39,843 bases of DNA from Anaerolineales bacterium (GTDB lineage: Bacteria; Chloroflexota; Anaerolineae; Anaerolineales; Villigracilaceae): NCBI GenBank assembly GCA_016928525.1, contig JAFGKO010000066.1, positions 1 to 39,843 of the forward strand, written 5' to 3'. The notes beneath the pieces are model-generated. The model had not been told where the DNA came from. It was given only the letters and a program-made list of their open reading frames with translations, and made no database searches. The stretch's first letter is position 1, and every line of letters begins with the position of its first letter. Made by a program: the position numbers and the translations under genes. Positions 1 to 8,110 of this stretch are shown in pieces.

Positions 1-41
1 CTCGCTACATCTGCATAGTGTGTCTTTTCTGCTTTGTTCAT
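1..41 (-). CDS. Start of an unidentified gene leaving the window (partial)
   Basis: On the minus strand an ATG at 41-39 lies two bases after the stop codon of the ATPase gene at 44-847. It opens a frame reading MNKAEKTHYADVA that runs off the window edge. The near-abutting arrangement suggests translational coupling with the ATPase. Only 13 residues are visible, so no family can be given. No convincing Shine-Dalgarno sequence is visible, so the start is tentative. Confidence 0.35.
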   Translation of the reverse strand, partial: MNKAEKTHYADVA

Positions 42-43
42 GC

Positions 44-847
44 TTACATTTTACACTTCAATGAAGGTTTAGAGATAGGTTCTAAGTGTGGCGCAACTTC
101 AGATGCAACAACGTTTTGCAAGTTTTTCAGTAAGGATTGAGTTGTTTCTCCATATATTAAAGCCGCCACCACAAAATTTATTGCCATCGGGTGCCCTCGA
201 GTAGCATTGTAGATTTCTTGACTACTAATGGCATCTATTTGAATATTGTGCATATTTGCCAGTTCAGAGAGTAGAACGGTTGAATCTAGGTCGGTTAGCC
301 CCTTCAGTTCAATTGTGCTGTATTGATTAAGCAAGCGTGGGTGTGGGCGTGGCTTAATTTTAGTTGTAAGGATGACGTTTGAATCGAATGCTGATCTAAA
401 CAATTCCACAATCAAATTTTCAAATTCAGGATTGAGGTTATGGTCATCGTCCAAAAACAATTCAAAAGAATCTAGGACTAATAGAATCTTTTCTCTTCGT
501 AATTGTTCAATGAGAAATTTGACAGATGTTAATTGCGGTTGTTGTTGACCCCAGACTTTACCGTGTAGATATTCGTGTCCTTGTGCTTTCAATTTTTCAG
601 CAATACTTTCAATCAGTGTGCTAACACTCTCATCAACCTGAATTTCATGCCAAATAACCGCTTTATAACTGTTTACTGTATTGTGGGCATAGTATGTTGC
701 AAGGGCTGTTTTCCCAATTCCTGATAACCCTTCGATTATGACAATTCTATTCTGCTGGATGAGTTGACTCAGGTTGTTATATTCGGACTTTCGCCCCACA
801 AAAGTCCCTACGTTCGGCAAATCGAGCAAAGAAGTATTAATATTCAT
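44..847 (-). CDS. NB-ARC-like P-loop ATPase
   Basis: This 267-residue protein has the core of a STAND/NB-ARC-type NTPase. A VGRKSE entry motif lies near residue 18, the Walker A GLSGIGKTAL near 40-49, and a Walker B strand (ILLVLDSFE) near 122. A late GHPMAINF segment resembles the GLPLAL motif. Such proteins are molecular switches that normally carry a sensor or repeat domain after the ATPase core. Here the chain stops soon after the core (267 residues), and a new frame begins 2 bp downstream, so the sensor or effector may be a separate gene. The coding sequence is markedly AT-rich compared with rarA next door, which hints at acquisition. The natural target is unknown. Confidence 0.7.
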   Translation of the reverse strand: MNINTSLLDLPNVGTFVGRKSEYNNLSQLIQQNRIVIIEGLSGIGKTALATYYAHNTVNSYKAVIWHEIQVDESVSTLIESIAEKLKAQGHEYLHGKVWGQQQPQLTSVKFLIEQLRREKILLVLDSFELFLDDDHNLNPEFENLIVELFRSAFDSNVILTTKIKPRPHPRLLNQYSTIELKGLTDLDSTVLLSELANMHNIQIDAISSQEIYNATRGHPMAINFVVAALIYGETTQSLLKNLQNVVASEVAPHLEPISKPSLKCKM

Positions 848-875
848 CCCTGTTATGATTTAGCGGACCGTATTA

Positions 876-884
876 AGTATAGCA
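876..884 (-). promoter_or_regulatory. Extended -10 promoter candidate for the NB-ARC-like ATPase
   Basis: Read on the minus strand, 884-876 is TGCTATACT, an extended -10 element (TGn plus TATACT). It lies about 28 bases upstream of the ATG at 847. No good -35 is visible, as is common with extended -10 promoters. Confidence 0.4.
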
Positions 885-911
885 TACCCATCTTTCTTAA
901 AACTTGTACGG

Positions 912-976
912 GCATCCTCCCTGGGACAACACCCTTCGAAACAGGATCAACCTCCAGATATGAATGAGGAGGGTGC
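912..976. repeat. Imperfect inverted repeat between divergent genes
   Basis: GCATCCTCC at 912-920 can pair with GGAGGGTGC at 968-976 (one G-U pair), enclosing a 47-base loop with a short inner CTGG/CCAG pairing at 921-924 and 954-957. It sits between the divergent ATPase gene and rarA. There is no U-tract immediately 3' that would make it a clear terminator, and its role is unknown. Confidence 0.35.
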
Positions 977-996
977 TTTATCTTTACACAACCAAG

Positions 997-1002
997 TATA
1001 AT
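997..1002 (+). promoter_or_regulatory. TATAAT -10 box placed for a leaderless rarA transcript
   Basis: A perfect TATAAT ends only seven bases before the ATG at 1010. A transcript starting 7-8 bases after the -10 box would begin at or next to the start codon. No Shine-Dalgarno sequence is present in the intervening CACCTCC. The -35 region is weak. Confidence 0.45.
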
Positions 1003-1009
1003 CACCTCC

Positions 1010-2416
1010 ATGCCCGATCTCTTCGACCACGCCCTGGGTGAACGCATGCAAAGCGAAGCGCCGCTAGCCGCGCGCATGCGCCCGCGTACCCTGGAAGAAT
1101 TCATCGGCCAGGAACATATCGTGGGCGAGGGCAAGCTGCTGCGCCGCGCCATCGAGGCCGACAAACTCTTCTCGTCCATCCTGCTGTGGGGACCGCCCGG
1201 CACCGGCAAGACCACCCTGGCCCAGATCATCGCCAACCACACCCAGAGCCACTTCGTCACCATTTCGGCCATCCTGGCCGGCAAGGCCGACCTGCGGGTG
1301 ATCATCAACGAGGCGCTCGAACGCCGCCGCCTGCACAATATCCGCACCATCCTGTTCGTGGACGAGGTCCATCGCTGGAACAAGGCCCAACAGGACGCGC
1401 TGCTGCCGCACGTCGAGGCTGGCGTGGTGACGCTGATCGGCGCGACCACCGAGAATCCCTACTTCGAGGTCATCGGCGCGCTCATCTCGCGCTCACGTGT
1501 CTTCCAACTCCGCTGGCTGAACCAGGAAGAGACCGGCATCCTGCTCGACCGCGCCCTCGAAGATAAGGAACGCGGTTATGGGGACAAACGCATCAAACTG
1601 GACCCGGAGGCCCGCTCCCATTTCACCGAAGTGGCCGGCGGCGACGCCCGTAACGCATTAAACGCACTCGAACTGGCAGTTGAATCCACACCCCCAGATA
1701 AAAAGGGGCTCATCCACATTACGCTGGACGTGGCGCAAGAATCAATCCAGCGCCGGGCCGTGCTCTACGACAAAGATGGCGACTCGCACTACGACACCAT
1801 CTCGGCCTTCATCAAGTCCGTGCGCGGCAGCGATCCTGATGCTGCGCTCTACTGGCTGGCCAAGATGCTGTATGCCGGGGAAGACCCGCGCTTCATCCTG
1901 CGCCGCCTGATCATCCTGGCGGGCGAAGACATCGGCCTGGCCGATCCCATGGGTATCGTAGTAGCGGCTTCAGCCGCTCAAGCGTTTGATTACATTGGCT
2001 TGCCTGAGGGCGTCTATCCCATCGTCGAAGCGACCTTGTATCTCGCCACCGCGCCCAAGTCCAACAGCGCTGGCGCATACTTCAAGGCCATGAAGAAACT
2101 GCAAGACGAAGGCCAGGTCTCCGTTCCGCGCCACCTGCAGGACGGCAATCGCGATGCGGCTGCGACCGGCCAGGGCAAGGACTACATTTATCCGCACGAG
2201 TTCGAAGGTCACTATACGCCCCAACAATATCTCCCCAAACGCTTGCTGGGCACCTACTTCTACCAACCCTCCGAAGAAGGCTACGAGGCACAGGTCGCTG
2301 CGCGGCTGGAGATGTGGCGCGAAGCGCAGCGCAAGGCGCTGGGTATCGAACGTCGCGAGGATTTGCCGGAATTACCGCAAGAAGAAATCAACACCTTGAA
2401 GAGAAATATAAAATAA
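1010..2416 (+). CDS. rarA: Replication-associated recombination protein A (AAA+ ATPase)
   Basis: The 468-residue protein is a full-length RarA/MgsA/WRNIP1-family clamp-loader-like AAA+ ATPase. This family acts at stalled or gapped replication forks. The N-terminus carries the RPRTLEEFIGQEHIVG box. The Walker A is GPPGTGKTT (about residue 60), the Walker B region ILFVDEVHRWNKAQQDALLPHVE-like, and the sensor 1 region GATTENPYFEV. The C-terminal oligomerisation domain is conserved (ILAGEDIGLADP, YLATAPKSNSAGAY, and a terminal YLPKRLLGTYFYQPSEEGYE stretch). The usual HRFNK is HRWNK here. The ATG is chosen because homologous sequence begins right after it and a -10 box sits just upstream. The membrane protein gene follows 30 bp downstream and may be cotranscribed. 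Confidence 0.93.
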   Translation: MPDLFDHALGERMQSEAPLAARMRPRTLEEFIGQEHIVGEGKLLRRAIEADKLFSSILLWGPPGTGKTTLAQIIANHTQSHFVTISAILAGKADLRVIINEALERRRLHNIRTILFVDEVHRWNKAQQDALLPHVEAGVVTLIGATTENPYFEVIGALISRSRVFQLRWLNQEETGILLDRALEDKERGYGDKRIKLDPEARSHFTEVAGGDARNALNALELAVESTPPDKKGLIHITLDVAQESIQRRAVLYDKDGDSHYDTISAFIKSVRGSDPDAALYWLAKMLYAGEDPRFILRRLIILAGEDIGLADPMGIVVAASAAQAFDYIGLPEGVYPIVEATLYLATAPKSNSAGAYFKAMKKLQDEGQVSVPRHLQDGNRDAAATGQGKDYIYPHEFEGHYTPQQYLPKRLLGTYFYQPSEEGYEAQVAARLEMWREAQRKALGIERREDLPELPQEEINTLKRNIK

Positions 2417-2446
2417 CACCTGCTACACATCGGGATATCAACCTGC

Positions 2447-4516
2447 ATGAAGAAACTCATCGCCTCCGTCAAAAATATTCAATTCACAGAGAAAAGCGTA
2501 CCCTGGATACTGCTCACCGCTTGCATTCTGGCCTTTGGATTATTGATCCCGAAGCTGGGCTATTTCCAGGACGATTGGAATTTTGTCTTCAACGACTACG
2601 CCTTCGGTGATAAGGGCCTGTCCCAATTCATGCAATACGACGGGCGGCCTTATGCGGCCTGGATCTTCATTGCGGGCTTCAAACTACTTGGCTTCAAACC
2701 GCTTTACTGGCACATCGCCGAACTGCTCATCCGCTGGTTGACCGGCCTGACCTTCTGGCTGATCTTTCGCACCCTGTGGCCGAAACAAAAGTGGCAGGCG
2801 TTGGGCGCCTCGCTATTATTCCTGCTCTACCCATTCTTCACCTTACAACCTTTAGCCACCACCTATACCCTGCACTGGACGGGCTATTTGCTGTACAGCC
2901 TGTCTATCTACTTCATGCTGCAAGCCGTCCGAAAGAAGTCCTGGCTTTTTACAAGCCTGGCGCTCTTCACACAAATAGCGCACCTGATGACCATCGAATA
3001 CTATGCCGGGATCGATCTGATCAGGCCGATATTTCTGTGGTTTCTGCTCAGCAACGCAGGAAAATCAAACTGGCAAGAAAAACTAAAAGGGACGTTTCTC
3101 AACTGGCTACCCTACCTGCTCGTCTTTGCTTTGTACTTCATCTGGCGAGGCTTTCTGTACCAGTCCCCCAACCTGGACCGTAGCGCTGCTGCCGGACTGA
3201 GCGAATTGCTTGCAAACCCTGTGCAAACGATCATATATTATCTAACAAAGGGGATTCCAGATGTTGTGCTCATCCTGATTTCATCCTGGTGCAAGATCCT
3301 CGAACCGGAAATGTTTGATTTGAGCGATTCTTCGAATCGGTTCATCCTGGCCATCAGAATAATCGGTTTTGCTGTTATTTATGTTTACCTGAACAAATTT
3401 CAATTCAACAATATTTCAAACAACAAATCAAATACCCGGTTAAAACAAATAGCCACCCTCGGCGTAGCAGGGTTGCTTGCAGGCCTTCTCCCGGCGTATG
3501 GAGCTGGTTACATCGTCCACACAAAACTATTCCCCTGGAACAGTCGTTTTAGCCTGGGTTCCCTGTTCGGCGCGGCTTTATTGATCACTGCTGTACTGGA
3601 ATTACTTATCACTTCCCAGAAAATGAGGAATGTCACACTGGCCTTGCTGGCCTGTCTGCTGATCGGCTGGCACCTCGACTACACCAACGACTTTCGCTGG
3701 GCCTGGGACAAGCAGGTCAATTTTTACCGTCAGCTTTACCTGCGCGCGCCAGAGATCACCCCGGGCACCGCCATTCTCTCCGAAGAAGAATTTCTGATGT
3801 TTATGGGAGACTACCCGGCCTCCTATGGCATCAACCTGATCTATGCCGATCAGGAAAAAGACTTTGGCGCTTCAAGAACAGCGGATTATTGGCTCTTCCC
3901 ATTCGCTGAGTTTTACATGAACTTCGACCAACATCTGGCCGGCGAACCATTTTCAACGGTCAGGGCAGGGACAACTTTTGATGGCGAACTGGAAGGCTCC
4001 ATCGTTATTTCATTCGAGCCAGGTCTGGGACAATGCCTGTGGGTGATGCGACCTGAATATGCCAGTTCAAAATCTTTTTCGCAAACTATGCGTCAACTGG
4101 CTTCGCTCTCCTACGTTGACCGGATAAAGCAGGCCCCGCTCCGGGAAGACAGTTTCCTGCTAAAGTATCTATATACCCGCCCAGAACAGGATTGGTGCTA
4201 TTACTACCAAAAGGCCGATCTTGCCTACCAATACGAAGAATGGGACGAAGTCATCCAGCTCTGGGAAACCGCCCGGCAGAACGACTTGCAACCGGAAAAC
4301 GGCCTTGAATACCTGCCCTTTATCGAAGCCTACGCCCACACAGGTGACTGGGAGACCGCCAAAAGCATGACGCGCACATCCCAAAAGACATTGCAGGGCA
4401 TTGATCCCTTGTTGTGCGACATCTGGTCAGGACTGGAAAACAACACGCCGGACTCTACAGAAAAAGATGCGACGCTTGCCTCAGTCAAAGAAGATCTGAG
4501 ATGTGATCAGGAATAA
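2447..4516 (+). CDS. GT-C-type multi-span membrane protein with C-terminal TPR-like segment
   Basis: This 689-residue protein has about ten or more hydrophobic helices in its first 400 residues, starting with one at about 18-37. Directly after the first helix it carries FQDDWNF (about 40-46). An acidic pair in the first extracytoplasmic loop is the hallmark of GT-C glycosyltransferases that use lipid-linked sugars. The C-terminal third is soluble, and residues about 580-665 look like TPR helices (AYQYEEWDEVIQLWETA and similar). The family of uncharacterised Chloroflexota and other membrane proteins with this layout fits, but donor and acceptor cannot be predicted. It starts 30 bp after rarA. 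Convergent mfd lies downstream. Confidence 0.6.
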   Translation: MKKLIASVKNIQFTEKSVPWILLTACILAFGLLIPKLGYFQDDWNFVFNDYAFGDKGLSQFMQYDGRPYAAWIFIAGFKLLGFKPLYWHIAELLIRWLTGLTFWLIFRTLWPKQKWQALGASLLFLLYPFFTLQPLATTYTLHWTGYLLYSLSIYFMLQAVRKKSWLFTSLALFTQIAHLMTIEYYAGIDLIRPIFLWFLLSNAGKSNWQEKLKGTFLNWLPYLLVFALYFIWRGFLYQSPNLDRSAAAGLSELLANPVQTIIYYLTKGIPDVVLILISSWCKILEPEMFDLSDSSNRFILAIRIIGFAVIYVYLNKFQFNNISNNKSNTRLKQIATLGVAGLLAGLLPAYGAGYIVHTKLFPWNSRFSLGSLFGAALLITAVLELLITSQKMRNVTLALLACLLIGWHLDYTNDFRWAWDKQVNFYRQLYLRAPEITPGTAILSEEEFLMFMGDYPASYGINLIYADQEKDFGASRTADYWLFPFAEFYMNFDQHLAGEPFSTVRAGTTFDGELEGSIVISFEPGLGQCLWVMRPEYASSKSFSQTMRQLASLSYVDRIKQAPLREDSFLLKYLYTRPEQDWCYYYQKADLAYQYEEWDEVIQLWETARQNDLQPENGLEYLPFIEAYAHTGDWETAKSMTRTSQKTLQGIDPLLCDIWSGLENNTPDSTEKDATLASVKEDLRCDQE

Positions 4517-4576
4517 CGGAATTTTTCCACCCTGCGCGGAGCGTAGCGCATTCGAAGAGCGTTATTGTGAAATTTC

Positions 4577-4635
4577 ACCACAGAGACACCGAGTCGCGGA
4601 GTTTTCTCCTTTTGTTTTCTCCGTGACTCAGTGGT
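4577..4635. repeat. CACAGAG-type inverted repeat between convergent genes
   Basis: ACCAC (4577-4581) and GTGGT (4631-4635) flank an inner pair of arms, GAGTCGCGGAG at 4591-4601 and CTCCGTGACTC at 4619-4629 (one G-U pair), around a T-rich 17-base loop. The ACCACAGAGACAC wording resembles dispersed palindromic repeats seen in many environmental bacteria. It may also serve as a bidirectional transcription end between the membrane protein gene and mfd. Confidence 0.5.
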
Positions 4636-4658
4636 TCAAGTGGATCTTCCAAGCCTGG

Positions 4659-7600
4659 CTATTGCGTTCGTATCTGCTCCAGCACGTCCAGCAAACGCTC
4701 CGGCCAATCGGGCTCGCGGCCAAACGTCAGCCAGTAGGCGTTCTTCCCACCGCGCACAGCAGGCCCGAGGTCCCGGAGACGAGGCGCTGAGTCCCCCTCC
4801 GGGGTGAGAGGGTAACGCAGCAAAATCTGTCCGTTCTCCGAACTGATCGATGCCAGACCGATTTCCTCCGCCCGCAATTTGACTCGCATCTGGTAGAGCA
4901 GGTTCTGCACTATTTCCGGCAGGTCGCCAAAGCGGTCCTTAAACTCGGCGGCCAGGGCATCGATCTCGCTTTCGTCACGCAAGTCGGCAATTCGCCGGTA
5001 CAGGCGCAGGCGCAAATCCTGATCGGGGATGTAATCAGCAGGGATGCCTACCTCAATGGGCAGGTCCACGTTGACCGGCATAGCAAGCGGCAGGTTCAGG
5101 GCATCGAAGGATACAGCTGATGCAGGCAAATGCGCCCCGGCGACCGCGCGAATCCGCCGGACAGAATCGGCCAGCAGGCGCGTGTACAGGTGGAAACCGA
5201 CCGCGGCGATATAACCATGCTGGCGCGTGCCGAGCAGATCGCCCGCGCCACGGATCTCAAGATCGCGCATGGCAATCGAGTATCCGGCGCCAAGTTGCGT
5301 GTTTTCAGCGATGACTTCGAGTCGCTGCTGGCCTTCGATGGTAGGCGGCAATTTGCGATGACGGAAGAAATAAGCATAGGCGCGCATGGCGCCGCGACCG
5401 ACGCGCCCGCGTAACTGGTATAGCTGCGCCAGGCCAAAGGTATCGGCGCGATCCACGATCAGGGTGTTGGCGTTGGGGATGTCCAGGCCTGATTCGATAA
5501 TAGAGGTCGAAAGCAGGATGTCGATCTCGCCGGTTGTGAACTGGCGCATCACACTTGCGAGTTGCTGTTCCGGCATCTGGCCATGACCGACGCCGATGCG
5601 CGCTTCAGGGACAAGGTTCTCCAAATGGGCGCGCATGGCATCGATGGTGTAAACACGGTTGTGGACAAAAAATACCTGCCCACCGCGCTCCAACTCGCGC
5701 AGGATAGCCTGCCGCACCAGCTTGGTTGAATATGGCCCAACGTGGGTGATAATGGGCAATCGTTCTTCGGGCGGCGTATTCAGGTTCGAGATGTCGCGAA
5801 CGCCGGTCAATGCCATATACAGCGTACGTGGGATGGGCGTCGCTGTGAGCGTCAGCACGTCCACTTCAGTGCGCAACCTCTTGAGATGTTCCTTATGCGT
5901 CACACCGAAGCGCTGCTCTTCGTCGATGATCACCAGGCCCAGGTCCTTGAACTGCACATCGGAGGAAATCAGGCGATGAGTACCGATGACGATGTCCACC
6001 TCACCAAGCGCCAACCCCAACAAAATCTCAATCTGCTCACGCGGGGTGCGAAAACGCGAGAGCATTTCCACCTTGACTGGGAAGGCTGCCAGCCGTTGGC
6101 AAAACGTTTCATAATGCTGTTGCGCCAGCACGGTAGTTGGCACCAGCATGGCTACCTGTTTGCCATCCATGACTGCTTTGAAGGCCGCCCGCACGGCCAC
6201 CTCGGTCTTGCCATAGCCCACGTCGCCGCACAGCAGACGGTCCATCGGGCGGGCGCGCTCCATATCCTGCTTGATGTCGGTAATGGCCTTAGCCTGGTCT
6301 TCGGTCTCCACATACGGGAACGAGTCTTCCAACTCTTTTTGCCAGGCGGTATCGCCCGAAAAAGTATATCCCTGAATAACATGGCGGCGGGCGTACAGGT
6401 CAAGCAGCTCCTCAGCCACTTTTTGCACGGCTTCTTTGACTCGACTTTTGGACTCGTGCCAACCCTGACCGCCAAGACTATCCATGGAAGGCAGCCCGCC
6501 ATCAGGACCAACGTATCGAGTCAGACGATCAGCCTGGTGCACGGGGACATAGAGCATGCCGCCACCCTGGTATTCCACCGCCAAAAACTCGTGCTCGTGG
6601 CCTTCCAATTGCCTCTGCACGAGACCGTTGAAGCGACCAATCCCGTGATCGATATGGACGACGTAATCGCCATCCAACAGGTCGGCATACAACGACTCCG
6701 GCGCTTCGGCAGCCTGTCGCTGCCGCAAACGGGGCTGCGGACGTTCCCAGCCAAAGATTTCGGAGTCAGTGATCAGGTGAGTAGAAAGTAGAGAGTAGTC
6801 GTCGGTCAGGGTAAAACCCTCGGAAAGGCTCGCTTCAATGAATGTTAGACGGCTTTCTAATCCCTGTTCTCTGCTCTCTTGCCAAAGCTCTTGCAAGCGC
6901 GGAGACTGTCTTGAGACAACGACTATCCGCTCGCCTTTGTCCACCAAGCCCCCCAGGTAATCCATGAGGGGCTTGAGTCGGCCGCCAAAACGTTCGTCGT
7001 GGCTGAAGCAAGAAGCTAAATCACTGACCACTGATAACTGATCACCGCTTACAGAAGTTGAGTGCCCCAACTCCAACCATGCCCGGGCGTGGATGTTGTC
7101 CTCAAGTTCGGACCAGGTCAGGTATGGAATGGGATAATCGTCATCCAACGTACCTTCGGCAACGCTTTCCTGCCGGAACTTGAGGGCCTGCTCTTCCACT
7201 TCGTTGGCGACAGAGGCGACCACGGAAACATCATCGATCAAAACAAGCGCCTTCTGCGGCAAATAATCCAGAAGCGTGGCCGGGGCTTTGTGTAAGAGCG
7301 GGATGTGGAATTCGGATAATTGGTCCAGTTGGTCTAACCGGTCTGATAAGTCTGACAGGTCGGGGTGGAGGAACTCACGAGCGGGCGTGATCAGCAAAGC
7401 ATCCAGTTTTTCGACCGTGCGCTGCGAGGCCGGGTCGAAGCGGCGGATGGCATCGATCTCATCGCCGAAGAAATCCAGGCGAGCCGGATGCGGTTCCGAA
7501 GGCGGCCAGACATCCAGCAATCCGCCGCGATGGGAAAATTGCCCGGGCTCGAGCACTGTGTCCACGCGTTGGTAACCAATCCCTACCCAGGAACGCAGCA

Positions 7601-8081
7601 GGAGTTCCGGCTGGATCGTCTGCCCAACCGAGAGCCGCTTGCAGGCCTTGAGAAAGTCACGGCGCGGCAAACTACGTGTCATCAATGAACGCACAGAAGT
7701 GACAATAACAGGCGGTTTTTTTGGTTTCTCTGCAAAGGGCAAATGATAGCGGGCCAAGCCCGTCAGCGTTTGCAAGCGCTCACGCCGGGTGGCTATCCCC
7801 CAGGCAGCCTGCTCGTAGAACAGCGGATTTGGTTCGGCAAAATGAAAGCGTGGCGCATCCCCCGCCCAGAAACCCAATTCGTCGAACAGACTCAAGGAAT
7901 GGTCGGCCCGGTCGGTGACCAGTAAAACGGCCTGATCCAAGTCAGTATGTAAGGCTGCCAATAGAGGCAAACGCGCGGCGCGTGGCAATCCCAGGCCCGG
8001 TTGAGCAGAGTCATTTTTCAAAGACTCCAAAAGAGTTTTATAGTGCGATAAACCCTGGATGGTTTTGATAAGGGATTCCAT
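4659..8081 (-). CDS. mfd: Transcription-repair coupling factor (SF2 translocase)
   Basis: Mfd removes RNA polymerase stalled at DNA lesions and recruits UvrA. The 1140-residue length is normal for the family. In order: a UvrB-like N-terminal module (about 1-330), a linker, the CarD-like polymerase-interaction domain (YVVHIDHGIGRFNGL, about 473-487), and the translocase with Walker A GDVGYGKTE (619-627), DEEQ box (720-723), TATPIPRT (746-753), the STSIIESGLDIPNANT motif and QLYQLRGRVGR. The TRCF C-terminal domain follows. The N-terminal half contains four low-complexity stretches that look like short DNA repeats inserted in frame (residues 241-257, 341-356, 401-412 and 426-440). It is the last gene of a three-gene unit with pth and an exported protein; the gap to pth is 29 bp. 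Confidence 0.97.
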   Translation of the reverse strand: MESLIKTIQGLSHYKTLLESLKNDSAQPGLGLPRAARLPLLAALHTDLDQAVLLVTDRADHSLSLFDELGFWAGDAPRFHFAEPNPLFYEQAAWGIATRRERLQTLTGLARYHLPFAEKPKKPPVIVTSVRSLMTRSLPRRDFLKACKRLSVGQTIQPELLLRSWVGIGYQRVDTVLEPGQFSHRGGLLDVWPPSEPHPARLDFFGDEIDAIRRFDPASQRTVEKLDALLITPAREFLHPDLSDLSDRLDQLDQLSEFHIPLLHKAPATLLDYLPQKALVLIDDVSVVASVANEVEEQALKFRQESVAEGTLDDDYPIPYLTWSELEDNIHARAWLELGHSTSVSGDQLSVVSDLASCFSHDERFGGRLKPLMDYLGGLVDKGERIVVVSRQSPRLQELWQESREQGLESRLTFIEASLSEGFTLTDDYSLLSTHLITDSEIFGWERPQPRLRQRQAAEAPESLYADLLDGDYVVHIDHGIGRFNGLVQRQLEGHEHEFLAVEYQGGGMLYVPVHQADRLTRYVGPDGGLPSMDSLGGQGWHESKSRVKEAVQKVAEELLDLYARRHVIQGYTFSGDTAWQKELEDSFPYVETEDQAKAITDIKQDMERARPMDRLLCGDVGYGKTEVAVRAAFKAVMDGKQVAMLVPTTVLAQQHYETFCQRLAAFPVKVEMLSRFRTPREQIEILLGLALGEVDIVIGTHRLISSDVQFKDLGLVIIDEEQRFGVTHKEHLKRLRTEVDVLTLTATPIPRTLYMALTGVRDISNLNTPPEERLPIITHVGPYSTKLVRQAILRELERGGQVFFVHNRVYTIDAMRAHLENLVPEARIGVGHGQMPEQQLASVMRQFTTGEIDILLSTSIIESGLDIPNANTLIVDRADTFGLAQLYQLRGRVGRGAMRAYAYFFRHRKLPPTIEGQQRLEVIAENTQLGAGYSIAMRDLEIRGAGDLLGTRQHGYIAAVGFHLYTRLLADSVRRIRAVAGAHLPASAVSFDALNLPLAMPVNVDLPIEVGIPADYIPDQDLRLRLYRRIADLRDESEIDALAAEFKDRFGDLPEIVQNLLYQMRVKLRAEEIGLASISSENGQILLRYPLTPEGDSAPRLRDLGPAVRGGKNAYWLTFGREPDWPERLLDVLEQIRTQ
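6762..7061 (-). repeat. Repeat-derived in-frame insertions within mfd (linker region)
   Basis: Three short repeat-like tracts lie inside mfd. 7014-7061 encodes STSVSGDQLSVVSDLA, 6846-6881 encodes QESREQGLESRL, and 6762-6806 encodes TDDYSLLSTHLITDS. The QLSVVSD wording on the protein and ACTGACCACTGATAACTGATC in the DNA match the dispersed heptamer-type repeats known from cyanobacterial and similar genomes. They fall between the UvrB-like module and the CarD-like domain. Confidence 0.5.
7311..7361 (-). repeat. Degenerate tandem repeat within mfd encoding a DLSDLSDRLDQLDQL-type segment
   Basis: The minus strand of 7311-7361 encodes residues 241-257 of Mfd, a run of near-repeats of Asp-Leu-Ser and Asp-Gln-Leu. 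The DNA consists of degenerate copies of a GGTCTGA/TGGTCCAGT-like unit. It appears to be a short tandem repeat tolerated in frame in the UvrB-like module. Confidence 0.45.
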
Positions 8082-8110
8082 GGATATAAAGAAAAAGCAT
8101 TCCTCGATGA

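Noticed and set aside
900..980. Possible T-box or other riboswitch before rarA.
   Set aside because: No T-box antiterminator consensus and no known aptamer core were found, and the putative -10 box lies downstream of this stretch.
853..1449. Minus-strand open frame antisense to the start of rarA and reaching into the spacer.
   Set aside because: It overlaps well-conserved rarA, has Arg/Ser-rich composition typical of antisense reading, and has no recognisable domain. The spacer part is short.
5742..6791. Plus-strand 349-codon open frame inside mfd.
   Set aside because: It is an antisense shadow of the conserved Mfd translocase, rich in His/Gln, with no homology that I recognise.
7311..7361. 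Repeat tract in mfd as a possible CRISPR or VNTR locus.
   Set aside because: The units are very short and degenerate, lie inside an intact coding sequence, and have no repeat-spacer organisation.
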